The notes: a model not told the origin generated them from the letters alone. Shown: positions 7,672 to 16,005, counted from the first letter of the stretch. The stretch is DNA of 29,844 nucleotides from an uncultured Prevotellaceae bacterium (GCA_946407325.1 CAMJNN010000009.1:1-29844); one strand, 5' to 3'. Numbers and translations are program-made.

Positions 7672-9036
7672 TTACAAGACACCTAACTCGTTGATGAACA
7701 CGAAGCCAATGCCGATAGGTGCCACCACACGTAAGATAAAGACGATGGCCTTATAGACATACAGAGGCAGATGACCACCGCTGTTGAGCTCATCGCGCAA
7801 AATCTTCTTATCGAGGTACCATCCCGTGAAGATGGAGATGAAGAAGCCTCCGAGCGGCAACATCAACTTGGCCGTGACGAAGTCGAAGATATCAAACAGG
7901 TTCATGCCAAAGAGGGTGTAGTCTTTGCCAACACCCATAGACAAGGCGCAGAAGACACCAATGATGCCACATACCGAGGTGACCAGCCAAGCTGCCTTGC
8001 GACGACTCATCTTGAACTCCTCATGCAGATAGACCGTCACCACCTCGTGCATGGAGATGGTGGAGGTGAGGGCAGCCAACGCCAACAAAAGATAGAAGGC
8101 GGTGCTGAGGATATAGGTGAGCCAAGGCAGTCCGGCAAAAGCCTGCGTGAGCACATTGGGCAACGTAATGAATACCAAGCTGGGGCCCGCATCGGGCTGT
8201 ATGCCTACCGAAAAAGCAGCGGGGAAGATGATCAAACCAGCCAGGATGGCCACCAAGCTATCGATGGTTGCCACATTGAAGGCCGTCTTGGTGAGGTTGG
8301 TATCGCTCTGGAAGTAAGAGGCATAGGTACACAAACATCCCATACCGAGACTCAAAGAGTAGAACGTCTGTCCCATAGCCGAAAGCAGCACGCCCGAATT
8401 GACCTTGTTGAAGTCGGGCTTGAGCAGAAACTCCAAACCCGGACCAGATCCTGGCAACATCACAGAGCAGATGGCCATGATGATGAGCAGCACGAAGAGT
8501 ACGGGCATGAGGATCTTAGCCGAACGCTCGATGCCTTGCTGCACACCCTTGACGATGACGAAATGGGTGGCAAACATAAATAAAGCCAACCACATCACGG
8601 GGCGCCACGGACTAGCTGTGAAGGTAGTGAACGACTCGGTAAACTGTTCGGGAGTCTTACCTATAAAGGTATTGCCAGCCGCCTGCAGGAAATACTCGAG
8701 TGTCCACCCTGCTACCACCGCATAGTAGCTGAGGATGAGGAAACCCGTGAGTACGCCCCAACGACCCACCCACTTCCACTGGGTGCCTGGAGCGAGTATC
8801 TGATAAGCCCTGGCTGTGTTGGAACGGGAATGGCGACCTATGGTGAACTCGGCTATCATGACGGGGATGCCAAAACAAAGGATGCAAACAATATAGATAA
8901 GGATGAAAGCAGCACCACCATCGTTGCCCGTCTGATACGGGAAACGCCAGATGTTGCCCAAGCCTACGGCTGAGCCTGCCGCTGCCAAGATGGCTCCTAT
9001 CTTGCTTCCAAAGTTAACCCTACTCTCGTTACTCAT
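7672..9036 (-). CDS. Neurotransmitter:sodium symporter (NSS/SLC6) family transporter
   Basis: The 454-residue inner-membrane protein has about 11-12 hydrophobic segments and the NSS hallmark GNIWRFPY (27-34), preceded by GAILAAAGSAVGLG, the TM1 sodium/substrate site. Bacterial members (LeuT, TnaT) import amino acids with Na+. Further family marks are FGIPVMIAEFTIGR in TM2, TFYSLSLGMGCLCTYASY in TM6 and LTSTISMHEV in TM8. Length is normal for bacterial members. The substrate cannot be read from sequence. It is the first gene of a two-gene operon with the helix-hairpin-helix protein, and its promoter overlaps that of the divergent VanZ-like gene. Confidence 0.93.
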   Translation of the reverse strand: MSNESRVNFGSKIGAILAAAGSAVGLGNIWRFPYQTGNDGGAAFILIYIVCILCFGIPVMIAEFTIGRHSRSNTARAYQILAPGTQWKWVGRWGVLTGFLILSYYAVVAGWTLEYFLQAAGNTFIGKTPEQFTESFTTFTASPWRPVMWLALFMFATHFVIVKGVQQGIERSAKILMPVLFVLLIIMAICSVMLPGSGPGLEFLLKPDFNKVNSGVLLSAMGQTFYSLSLGMGCLCTYASYFQSDTNLTKTAFNVATIDSLVAILAGLIIFPAAFSVGIQPDAGPSLVFITLPNVLTQAFAGLPWLTYILSTAFYLLLALAALTSTISMHEVVTVYLHEEFKMSRRKAAWLVTSVCGIIGVFCALSMGVGKDYTLFGMNLFDIFDFVTAKLMLPLGGFFISIFTGWYLDKKILRDELNSGGHLPLYVYKAIVFILRVVAPIGIGFVFINELGVL

Positions 9037-9082
9037 AATGCCTGATACAAATCAATATTTATTGATTTCTTAGATTTTAGGT

Positions 9083-9112
9083 GCAAAAATACACAATTAT
9101 TCGTATTTTTGC
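9083..9112. promoter_or_regulatory. Overlapping divergent promoters forming a 10-bp inverted repeat
   Basis: GCAAAAATAC (9083-9092) and GTATTTTTGC (9103-9112) are perfect inverted copies. Each contains TATTTTTG, an exact TAnnTTTG box: minus strand 9084-9091 for the NSS transporter, plus strand 9104-9111 for the VanZ-like gene. The boxes are 12 bases apart, so the upstream contact region of each promoter lies over the other. Confidence 0.65.
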
Positions 9113-9136
9113 GCCACAATTATAAAGATTTTACGT

Positions 9137-9538
9137 ATGAAAGCATTTATCTTACGATATCCGTTCTCTATTGCCATCATTTTGTTGGTGACATTCCTCT
9201 CCTTTTTCAAGCCCCCACAGACAGAGTTGGATGATGTGCCAGGTATTGACAAATTGGTACACACAGGCATGTATTTCGTGATGGCTGGCTTGTTGTGGCT
9301 GGAGTTTTACAGGGGACGGAAAAAGACCAACGCCCCTATGTGGCATGCCTGGATAGGAGCGTTTCTCTGTCCGCTGGTATATGGCGGCGTAGTAGAACTG
9401 TTGCAGGAATACTGCACGGAGTACCGTGGCGGCGAGTGGCTGGACTTTGGTGCCAACTCATTGGGTGTGATCCTCGCCGCTTTGGTGGGTATCTATCTCC
9501 TGCCGAAGGTACTACAGAAGTTCGGGCAGGGTAAATAG
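9137..9538 (+). CDS. VanZ-like family membrane protein
   Basis: The 133-residue protein has four predicted membrane helices and the VanZ-family pattern: DKLVHTGMYFVMAGLLW (about 39-55), then VYGGVVELLQEYC, and WLDFGANSLGVILAAL near the C-terminus. VanZ-like proteins are small integral membrane proteins; one confers modest teicoplanin resistance, but the biochemical role of most is unknown. The last 27 bases overlap the end of murF on the other strand. It has its own promoter and appears to be a single-gene unit. Family call is good; function is not assigned. Confidence 0.85.
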   Translation: MKAFILRYPFSIAIILLVTFLSFFKPPQTELDDVPGIDKLVHTGMYFVMAGLLWLEFYRGRKKTNAPMWHAWIGAFLCPLVYGGVVELLQEYCTEYRGGEWLDFGANSLGVILAALVGIYLLPKVLQKFGQGK

Positions 9539-10852
9539 TTTCGTTCCATTAGAGCCCTTGATGAGGATGGTCTTGCCTTGGGGCTGGTGGGCTTTCAATA
9601 CTTCTGACAAGGCATTGACATCGCTGAAACAGCGGTAGGCTGTGGCCGTCTTGATGAACTCCTCACCCACCAACAACACATCCTGGAAACCATAGTCGTG
9701 TATGAGTTGCACGATGCGCTGGTGCTCTTGCTGACTGTCGGCGCCCAACTCACGCATCTCGCCCAGTATCAGCATCTTGTCGTTTGCCTCCATGTGATAG
9801 AAATTATCGAGGGCGGCTTTCATGCTGGTAGGATTGGCGTTATAAGCATCCACAATCAGGATGTTGTGTTCCGTCTTGGTCAGCTGCGAACGGTTGTTGT
9901 GGGGCTCGTAGGAGCGTAGGGCATCGCAGATATCTTCAGGCGCCACACCGAAACGGATGCCTACTGTGATGGCTGCCAGCATGTTGCTTAGGTTGTAGTC
10001 GCCAATGAGGTGGGTCTGCACGTCGTGCCACGCATCATTGACCGTTGACCAACGGAAATGCAGGAAGGCCGAGTGTTCCACTATCTCACCACGCACGGAA
10101 AGGCTGTCACCGGCTTTCTCGCCAAAATAGATGGCTCGCTGGTTCAACTCCCTTTCGCATATCATCTGCATCAAGTCGGTGCTGTCGGCGTTGACGATGA
10201 CCTCACCGTTGGTAGCCTTGAGGAAATCGTACAGCTCGCCCTTGGTGCGCTTCACCCCCTCGAAAGAGCCGAAGCCCAACAAGTGTGCCCTACCTACATT
10301 GGTGATCAGTCCGATGTTGGGTTCGCACACATCCACCAACTCGTTGATGTCGCCCGGATGACTGGCTCCCATCTCGATAATGGCTATCTGATGTTCGGGC
10401 TTCAGGCGCAACACCGTAGTCGGTACACCGATACTATTGTTGAGGTTGCCCTGTGTATAGAGCACATTGTATTTCTTGGAAAGAACGGCAGCGGTGAGCT
10501 CCTTCGTGGTGGTTTTTCCATTGGTGCCCGTAATGCCGATGATGGGGATGCCCACATCGAGTGACGTGGTAGGGATGGGAGTCCCTAGCTGACGGCGGTG
10601 GTAGTTGGCCAAACGCTGCAAAGTCTGCAGGCAGTTGTCCACCAAAATAAAGCGAGCGTCTCCCTCGGGAAGATAGGCAGCCTCATCAATCACCGCATAT
10701 TTGCATCCTGCCTCGAGGGCCTTTGCTGCGAAGGCATTGCCGTTGAAAGTCTCTCCCTTGAGGGATATAAACAACGAATCTTGCGGGCAATTTCGGCTAT
10801 CTGTGGTGATGCCGTTGCACTGCAGAAATAACTGATAAAGTTTTTCTATCAT
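9512..10852 (-). CDS. murF: UDP-N-acetylmuramoyl-tripeptide--D-alanyl-D-alanine ligase
   Basis: The 446-residue cytoplasmic Mur ligase adds D-Ala-D-Ala to the UDP-MurNAc tripeptide, using ATP. The N-terminal domain contains ITTDSRNCPQDSLFISLKG. The ATP loop is GITGTNGKTTTKE (106-118), followed by VLRLKPEHQIAIIEMGASHPGDI (runs: VLRLKPEHQ, IAIIEMGASHPGDI) and the C-terminal VDAYNANPTSMKAAL, a MurF hallmark. Just before the ATP loop is a short extra stretch, residues about 92-103 (PIPTTSLDVGIP), that looks like a local insertion between repeated G(T/I)P-I units. The gene is monocistronic; its start is supported by a -7 box at 10875-10882. The 3' end overlaps the VanZ-like gene. Confidence 0.96.
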   Translation of the reverse strand: MIEKLYQLFLQCNGITTDSRNCPQDSLFISLKGETFNGNAFAAKALEAGCKYAVIDEAAYLPEGDARFILVDNCLQTLQRLANYHRRQLGTPIPTTSLDVGIPIIGITGTNGKTTTKELTAAVLSKKYNVLYTQGNLNNSIGVPTTVLRLKPEHQIAIIEMGASHPGDINELVDVCEPNIGLITNVGRAHLLGFGSFEGVKRTKGELYDFLKATNGEVIVNADSTDLMQMICERELNQRAIYFGEKAGDSLSVRGEIVEHSAFLHFRWSTVNDAWHDVQTHLIGDYNLSNMLAAITVGIRFGVAPEDICDALRSYEPHNNRSQLTKTEHNILIVDAYNANPTSMKAALDNFYHMEANDKMLILGEMRELGADSQQEHQRIVQLIHDYGFQDVLLVGEEFIKTATAYRCFSDVNALSEVLKAHQPQGKTILIKGSNGTKLFTLPELL

Positions 10853-10874
10853 AATTTCTTGGGTTTATTGCATG

Positions 10875-10902
10875 CAAAAATAACGTTTTTTCCGTACATT
10901 TG
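10875..10902. promoter_or_regulatory. Divergent promoter pair for murF (-) and folP (+)
   Basis: Minus-strand TATTTTTG (10875-10882) lies 22 bases before the murF ATG. Plus-strand TACATTTG (10895-10902) lies 21 bases before the folP ATG. Both fit TAnnTTTG and are separated by 12 bases. Confidence 0.65.
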
Positions 10903-10923
10903 TCATCAAAAACACAGAAACTT

Positions 10924-11781
10924 ATGTTTACAGGAACAATAAACGTCAACGGACAGCTGCTGGACTTGTCAACACCCAAGGTGATGGGCATTGTAAACCT
11001 AACCCCCGATTCGTTCTTCGAGGACAGCAGAGCGCAGACTGCCGAACAAGTGGCTCAGCGAGTGAGGCAATTGCTGACAGAAGGGGCAGACATGCTGGAT
11101 ATGGGGGCCTACTCTTCTCGTCCGGGAGCAGACGACCTACCAATGGAGGAAGAGATGAGGCGACTGCGTGAGGGGTTGACCGTGCTGCGCAAGGAAGCCC
11201 CCGATGCCATTGTTTCTGTGGATACTTTCAGGGCCGATGTGGCGAGGATGTGCATCGAGGAGTACGGGGTGGCCATCATCAATGACATCGCAGGCGGCGA
11301 GTTGGACAGCAACATGTTTGACACTATCGCACGCGCACACGTACCATATATTATAATGCACATGCAGGGGACGCCGCAGAACATGCAACAAGCGCCGCAC
11401 TACGAGAATGTGCTGAAGGAGGTGATGCTGCACTTGGCCGAGAAGGTGAGGATCTTGCATGAGATGAAGGTGAACGACATCATTCTGGACCCAGGGTTTG
11501 GCTTTGGCAAGACGTTGGCACACAACTTTGAGCTATTGGCACATCTGAATGAGTTCGATATCTTCCAGCTGCCTCTTTTAGTAGGCGTGTCGAGGAAGTC
11601 GATGGTGTATAAGACACTGGGCATCACTCCCGCAGAAGCCCTGAACGGTACCACCGTGCTGCATACCATCGCCCTGAGCAAGGGTGCCAACATCCTGAGG
11701 GTGCACGATGTGAAAGAAGCTGTGGAAGCCATCAGACTTTGGCAAAACGTGAAGCAGTATGAGTTTAACCAAGATAACTGA
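10924..11781 (+). CDS. folP: Dihydropteroate synthase
   Basis: The 285-residue enzyme joins p-aminobenzoate to dihydropterin pyrophosphate in folate synthesis and is the sulfonamide target. Hallmarks are VMGIVNLTPDSF, the pterin-site loop MGAYSSRPGA (in place of the more common GESTRPG, usual for Bacteroidota as far as I recall), VSVDTFRA, IINDIAGG, MHMQGTPQNMQ, DPGFGFGKTLAHN, GVSRKSM and ILRVHDV. The ATG at 10924 is chosen over the upstream TTG at 10900 because the -7 box covers 10895-10902, so a TTG start would lie inside the promoter. The stop is 13 bases before the diadenylate cyclase gene, forming the folP-cdaA pair often seen in Bacteroidota. Confidence 0.96.
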   Translation: MFTGTINVNGQLLDLSTPKVMGIVNLTPDSFFEDSRAQTAEQVAQRVRQLLTEGADMLDMGAYSSRPGADDLPMEEEMRRLREGLTVLRKEAPDAIVSVDTFRADVARMCIEEYGVAIINDIAGGELDSNMFDTIARAHVPYIIMHMQGTPQNMQQAPHYENVLKEVMLHLAEKVRILHEMKVNDIILDPGFGFGKTLAHNFELLAHLNEFDIFQLPLLVGVSRKSMVYKTLGITPAEALNGTTVLHTIALSKGANILRVHDVKEAVEAIRLWQNVKQYEFNQDN

Positions 11782-11794
11782 AACAGAATAAGAT

Positions 11795-12559
11795 ATGTTT
11801 TTCCAATTTGGCATTAAAGATTTGATTGACATCCTGCTGGTAGCTACATTGCTGTACTACATCTACAAGTTGATGAAATCGACAGGCTCTATAAAGGTAT
11901 TTACGGGTCTGATGATATTTGTGATTATCTGGCTGGTAGTAACCCAGATACTGGAAATGAGGTTGCTGGGTACGGTATTTGACAAACTAATCAGTGTGGG
12001 TGTGATTGCCATCATCGTACTCTTCCAGGACGAGATACGTCATTTCCTCTTCTCATTAGGTTCGCACCATAGTGCCAGCGCTTTTGTGAAACTGTTTTTC
12101 GGCAGTAAGGATAGCCAAAGCACACACGAAGATGTGTTGCCCATTGTGATGGCTTGTCTGAACATGTCGAAGGGAAAGGTAGGTGCCTTGATTGTGGTAG
12201 AACGTAATGTACCGCTCGACAACATCGTACGTACGGGTGACACCATAGACGCCAACATCAACCAGCGTTTGATTGAGAACATCTTCTTTAAGAATAGTCC
12301 GCTGCACGATGGAGCGATGGTGATCAGCCACAAGCGCATCAAAGCGGCAGGCTGTATCTTGCCAGTAGCTCATAACTTAGACATACCCAAGGAGTTGGGC
12401 TTGCGCCATAGAGCCGGTATGGGTATCTCGCAAGAAACGGATGCCCTGGCCATTATCGTAAGCGAAGAGACGGGCAGTATCTCTGTTGCCAAGAAGGGAG
12501 AGTTTTTCCTGAAGCTGAGTGCTGAAGAACTGGAACGACTGCTGACCTCAGAAGAATAA
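11795..12559 (+). CDS. cdaA: Membrane diadenylate cyclase (CdaA / TIGR00159 type), c-di-AMP synthase
   Basis: The 254-residue protein has three N-terminal membrane helices (about 7-25, 34-55, 60-80) followed by a DAC domain. The catalytic motifs are intact: SPLHDGAMV (DGA motif) and LRHRAGMGIS (RHR motif), with GALIVVER upstream and ALAIIVSEETGSIS downstream. It condenses two ATP into cyclic di-AMP, a second messenger that in other bacteria controls potassium transport, osmotic balance and wall integrity. It is co-transcribed with folP and ends at the terminator at 12646-12677. No c-di-AMP phosphodiesterase is in the window. Confidence 0.94.
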   Translation: MFFQFGIKDLIDILLVATLLYYIYKLMKSTGSIKVFTGLMIFVIIWLVVTQILEMRLLGTVFDKLISVGVIAIIVLFQDEIRHFLFSLGSHHSASAFVKLFFGSKDSQSTHEDVLPIVMACLNMSKGKVGALIVVERNVPLDNIVRTGDTIDANINQRLIENIFFKNSPLHDGAMVISHKRIKAAGCILPVAHNLDIPKELGLRHRAGMGISQETDALAIIVSEETGSISVAKKGEFFLKLSAEELERLLTSEE

Positions 12560-12645
12560 TTACAGTCCACTTTATCGCGACTCAGCATAGATCAAGCTGG
12601 CTTGGGTCTGGGCTCGCTGTTCTAAAAGCGACCGTTGAAAATAAA

Positions 12646-12677
12646 AAAAATGGAGAATGGCAACATTCTCCATTTTT
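12646..12677. terminator. Bidirectional intrinsic terminator between cdaA and the repeat lipoprotein gene
   Basis: A perfect 14-bp stem (12646-12659 with 12664-12677) with core TGGAGAATG, a GCAA loop and A/T tracts on both sides. cdaA and the lipoprotein gene converge here. Confidence 0.9.
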
Positions 12678-12692
12678 ATTTTATATTCTTCA

Positions 12693-13661
12693 TTATCTTG
12701 TACGCGTACGAGTACGGGTAGAAGTGTTGGTAGTAGTAGTGGTAGTAGTGCTGCTACTGCCAGAGTTGCTATTGTTACGTACTCTTGTACCTGTGGTTGT
12801 TGATGCAGGAGCAGTAGTGTTGCTGTTGCTGCGAACCCTCGTACTGTTGGTAGTAGGAGTAGTAGTATTGGTATTATTGTTGCTACGTACTCTTGTACCG
12901 CTGGTAGTAGGGGTCGTTGCAGTACCCGTATTCGTATTGGTATTGGTACGAACATTGGTGCTGGTGTTACCTGTACGAGTGCGGGTAGCTGGAACAGTAG
13001 CATTGGTGGTGGTATTGTTGTTAACCCTCTCAGCGTTCAGGTTAGGGTTCACGCGTACGGCGTTCACCTTCTGGTTAGCCTTCTTGGCGTCATCGCGTAC
13101 CCTGCTCTCAAACACGGTGTAGTTCTGGTTGCCCACGATAGACTTCACGCTGCGGGTATATTCCTTAGCGGCAGCCTGGAGGTCGTGCTCCGTCATATTG
13201 ACATCGTAGTTAGAACGGTATCCACCCTGTCCGCGTCCAGTATAGTTGCCATAGCCATTATTGCCATAGCCGCTACCATAAGGAGGACGGTTAGAACCAC
13301 CATAGTAACCAGGTCCAACAGGATTGCGACGTGGTGGTGGAGGTCCTGGGTTGAAGTCAAAGTAACCAAAGCTAAAGTTTGGCATGCTGTGGAAGATATA
13401 GAAATACCTTCTGTTCAGCTCCAGCAGACGAGCAGCACGAGCCTGGTCGAGTGCCATAGCCAAAACCATACGGTTAGTGATGGCGTCAATCACGCCAGCT
13501 TCGTAGCCGTAGCGATAGCCATTATTGTAGATGACATACTCCTGATCATAACCATAAGTATAGTTAGTGTATCCAGTTCCATCGTAAGTATCATACATGG
13601 TTCCGCAGCTGATGAGCGCAAAACCGAAAGCCAAAGTAAATAAAACCTTCTTCATATCCAT
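12693..13661 (-). CDS. Putative lipoprotein with Thr/Asn/Arg-rich repetitive C-terminus, unknown function
   Basis: I do not recognise a characterised family for this 322-residue protein. It starts with a lipoprotein signal (MDMKKVLFTLAFGFALISC-G, lipobox LISC), so it is probably anchored to the envelope; the second Met (ATG at 13653-13655) is an equally good start. Residues about 22-55 are Tyr/Gly/Asn-rich, about 55-100 form a helical segment (AITNRMVLAMALDQARAARL), and about 105-150 are Pro/Gly/Tyr-rich low complexity. A conserved-looking segment follows (MTEHDLQAAAKEY, SIVGNQNYTVFESRVRDDAKK). The last roughly 110 residues are Thr/Asn/Ser-rich with three 18-residue units beginning TRVR and end in an alternating Thr-Arg tail. 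The gene lies between two terminators, so it is probably monocistronic. Confidence 0.75.
   Translation of the reverse strand: MDMKKVLFTLAFGFALISCGTMYDTYDGTGYTNYTYGYDQEYVIYNNGYRYGYEAGVIDAITNRMVLAMALDQARAARLLELNRRYFYIFHSMPNFSFGYFDFNPGPPPPRRNPVGPGYYGGSNRPPYGSGYGNNGYGNYTGRGQGGYRSNYDVNMTEHDLQAAAKEYTRSVKSIVGNQNYTVFESRVRDDAKKANQKVNAVRVNPNLNAERVNNNTTTNATVPATRTRTGNTSTNVRTNTNTNTGTATTPTTSGTRVRSNNNTNTTTPTTNSTRVRSNSNTTAPASTTTGTRVRNNSNSGSSSTTTTTTTNTSTRTRTRTR
12735..12896 (-). repeat. Three tandem 54-bp coding repeats (18-residue units starting TRVR)
   Basis: On the minus strand, units cover 12843-12896, 12789-12842 and 12735-12788. They read TRVRSNNNTNTTTPTTNS, TRVRSNSNTTAPASTTTG and TRVRNNSNSGSSSTTTTT. 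The period is an exact multiple of three, so copy-number change would keep the frame. Confidence 0.8.
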
Positions 13662-13717
13662 GCCCTTTCCTTACTTTAAGTGATTACTCTTTTACTACAT
13701 AATGAGCCTAAAACAAG

Positions 13718-13755
13718 AATACTGCGCAAGAAAATGACAAATCTTGCGCAGTATT
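13718..13755 (-). terminator. Intrinsic terminator downstream of ackA
   Basis: A perfect 14-bp stem (13718-13731 with 13742-13755, core ACTGCGCAAGA) around a 10-base loop, followed on the minus strand by CTTGTTTTAGG. It lies 17 bases past the ackA stop and separates the pta-ackA operon from the lipoprotein gene. Confidence 0.85.
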
Positions 13756-13771
13756 GATAGATTTTTAACTT

Positions 13772-14974
13772 TTAGCCTTTCACAATGTTCATGGTGTCTT
13801 GGGCAATCATCAGCTCTTCATCGGTAGCCAAGATTACCACTTTCACCTTGGAGTCTGGGGTTGAAATGATACCTTCCTTACCTCTTACGGTAGCTTTGTT
13901 CAGTTCGGGATCTATCTTCACACCCAAGAATTCCATACCCTCGAGGGTATTGGCACGCATACTAGCTTGGTTCTCACCCACGCCACCTGTGAAGACGATG
14001 ACATCGACACCACCCAGGACGGCAGCATAAGCACCAATATATTTCTTGATACGATAGTTATACATTTTATCAGCCAAGATTGCACGAGGATTGCCCTCTT
14101 TCTGTGCCACCTCGAGTTCACGCATGTCGCTGGATACGCCCGTGATGCCCAACATACCACTCTTTTTGTTCAAAAGGTCGCTCATCTGTGCAGCATTCAC
14201 GCCCAATTTATTTTCAAGGAATGTAATCACACCACCATCGACATCACCACTACGGGTACCCATGATGAGACCCTCCAATGGCGTGAGGCCCATAGAGGTA
14301 TCCAACACTTTACCATCCTTGATGGCAGCGATGGATGCACCATTGCCAATGTGGCAAGTGATGAGTTTCAGACCTTCCTTCTTCACGCCCAGATATTCGC
14401 AAACATACTGTGTGATGAAGCGGTGAGAAGTTCCATGGAAGCCATAACGACGAATTTTATATTTCTCATAGAACTCATAAGGCAAAGCATACATGTATGC
14501 ATAGTCAGGCATCGTCTGATGGAAAGCAGTGTCGAACACACCAATCTGAGGCACGTTAGGCAAGATGGCCTTCACAGCATTCACACCCTTCAAGTTGGCA
14601 GGATTGTGAAGCGGAGCCAAATCGTTGCAAGCCTCAAACTCCTTGAGTACCTCAGGCGTCAGCAGCACAGATTCGGTGAAACGCTCGCCACCATGCACCA
14701 TACGGTGACCCACAGCATCGATTTCGTCGTAACTCTTGATGGCTCCATACTGAGGATCTATCAATGTTTGGAGAATCAGTTCCACACCCACAGTATGCTC
14801 TGGGATGTCTTTATGCACAATTTTCTTTTCGCCATCAGGTAATGCAAACTTTAGGAATGAATCAGCCAGGCCGATCTTTTCAATTCCACCAGAAGCGATG
14901 ACGGATTTATCTGTCATGTCAAACAATTTATACTTGATTGACGAACTACCACAATTTAATACTAGAATCTTCAT
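13772..14974 (-). CDS. ackA: Acetate kinase
   Basis: The 400-residue cytoplasmic enzyme converts acetyl phosphate and ADP to acetate and ATP. It is full length, with the N-terminal NCGSSSIKYKLF, AVGHRMVHGGERF, FDTAFHQTMP, RYGFHGTSHRF, CHIGNGASIAAIKDG, DTSMGLTPLEGLIMGTRSGDVD (runs: DTSMGLTPLEGL, IMGTRSGDVD), and FTGGVGENQ near the C-terminus. All catalytic motifs of the ASKHA acetokinase family are present. It follows pta by 17 bases as the second gene of a two-gene operon and ends at a strong terminator. Confidence 0.98.
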   Translation of the reverse strand: MKILVLNCGSSSIKYKLFDMTDKSVIASGGIEKIGLADSFLKFALPDGEKKIVHKDIPEHTVGVELILQTLIDPQYGAIKSYDEIDAVGHRMVHGGERFTESVLLTPEVLKEFEACNDLAPLHNPANLKGVNAVKAILPNVPQIGVFDTAFHQTMPDYAYMYALPYEFYEKYKIRRYGFHGTSHRFITQYVCEYLGVKKEGLKLITCHIGNGASIAAIKDGKVLDTSMGLTPLEGLIMGTRSGDVDGGVITFLENKLGVNAAQMSDLLNKKSGMLGITGVSSDMRELEVAQKEGNPRAILADKMYNYRIKKYIGAYAAVLGGVDVIVFTGGVGENQASMRANTLEGMEFLGVKIDPELNKATVRGKEGIISTPDSKVKVVILATDEELMIAQDTMNIVKG

Positions 14975-14991
14975 TATTCACTATTTTTAGG

Positions 14992-16005
14992 TTACTTTTT
15001 AGCTGCCTGTGCCTGACATGAGGTGATGGCAATCATATAATACACATCGTCGATAGAACATCCACGGCTTAGGTCGTTGACCGGACGAGCGATACCCTGA
15101 AGGATAGGACCGATAGCCAACGCATCACCCAAACGCTGTACCAACTTATAGGCAATATTGCCCACCTCCAAGTTGGGGAATACCAATACGTTGGCATTGC
15201 CTGCAATCTCGCTGCCCGGAGCCTTCTTCTTACCTACAGATGGCACCAAAGCTGCATCAGCCTGCAGTTCACCATCAATCTTCAGTTCGGGAGCCATCTC
15301 TTTCGCCAACTTGGTAGCCTCCACCACCTTATCCACCACTTCATGAGAAGCAGAACCCTTGGTAGAGAAGCTAAGCATCGCCACTCTCGGATCGGCAAAG
15401 TCACCTACCGCACGAGCCGTCTCTGCCGTACAAACGGCAATCTGTGCCAACTGATTGGCATCAGGCATTGGGGTTACGGCCACATCGCCTACCACCAACA
15501 CACCGTTTTCGCCAAACTGCGGTTGCTGGGTAATCATCAGCATGGCACCACTGACACAAGTAATGCCAGGAGAGCACTTGATGATTTGGAGAGCAGGACG
15601 AAGGGTATCGCCCGTGGTACTCAGGGCACCAGAAATTTGTCCATCGGCATCACCTGTCTTAATAATCATACAGCCCAAATAAAGCGGATTCTTCACCAAT
15701 TCGCGAGCCTGTTCGATGGTCATTCCTTTCTTCTTGCGAAGCTCAGCCAACAATTGAGCATATTCCTCAGCCTTAGGATTGTCCAACGGGTCAATCAAAG
15801 TGGCCTTATCAATGTTTTTCAAGCCAAACTCATCGGCCATACGGTGAATCTCTTTGATATCACCAATCAGGATGATGTCGGCAATGTTGTCGCCCAAAGC
15901 ACGGTCGGCAGCCTTCAAGGTGCGTTCTTCGGTAGCTTCAGGCAATACGATGCGCTGGCGGTCGGCCTTGGCACGTTCAATAATACCTTGGATTAGTTTA
16001 TTCAT
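14992..16005 (-). CDS. pta: Phosphate acetyltransferase (short form)
   Basis: The 337-residue enzyme exchanges CoA for phosphate on acetyl-CoA, giving acetyl phosphate for AckA. Marks of the catalytic PTA domain are RIVLPEATEERTLKAA, ISGALSTTGDTLRPALQII (one run of 19), VVGDVAVTPMPDANQLA, MLSFSTKGSA, DGELQADAALVPSVG, NVLVFPNLEVGNIAYKLVQR and GPILQGIARPVNDLSRGC. Unlike the long enterobacterial enzyme it has no N-terminal DRTGG/regulatory domain, which is the usual short form. It is the first gene of the operon, with a promoter at 16037-16044. Confidence 0.97.
   Translation of the reverse strand: MNKLIQGIIERAKADRQRIVLPEATEERTLKAADRALGDNIADIILIGDIKEIHRMADEFGLKNIDKATLIDPLDNPKAEEYAQLLAELRKKKGMTIEQARELVKNPLYLGCMIIKTGDADGQISGALSTTGDTLRPALQIIKCSPGITCVSGAMLMITQQPQFGENGVLVVGDVAVTPMPDANQLAQIAVCTAETARAVGDFADPRVAMLSFSTKGSASHEVVDKVVEATKLAKEMAPELKIDGELQADAALVPSVGKKKAPGSEIAGNANVLVFPNLEVGNIAYKLVQRLGDALAIGPILQGIARPVNDLSRGCSIDDVYYMIAITSCQAQAAKK

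Noticed and set aside
7771..8583. A 270-codon plus-strand frame opposite the NSS transporter
   Set aside because: Shadow frame with low-complexity charged sequence; the minus-strand transporter has all family motifs.
9137..9538. A glycopeptide resistance determinant because of the VanZ name
   Set aside because: VanZ-like proteins are common in genomes without van clusters, and no vanHAX genes are present.
12735..12896. A CRISPR-like array in the repeated DNA
   Set aside because: The 54-bp repeats are coding, contiguous without spacers, and keep the reading frame.
13967..14842. A 291-codon plus-strand frame opposite ackA
   Set aside because: Shadow of a certain acetate kinase gene.
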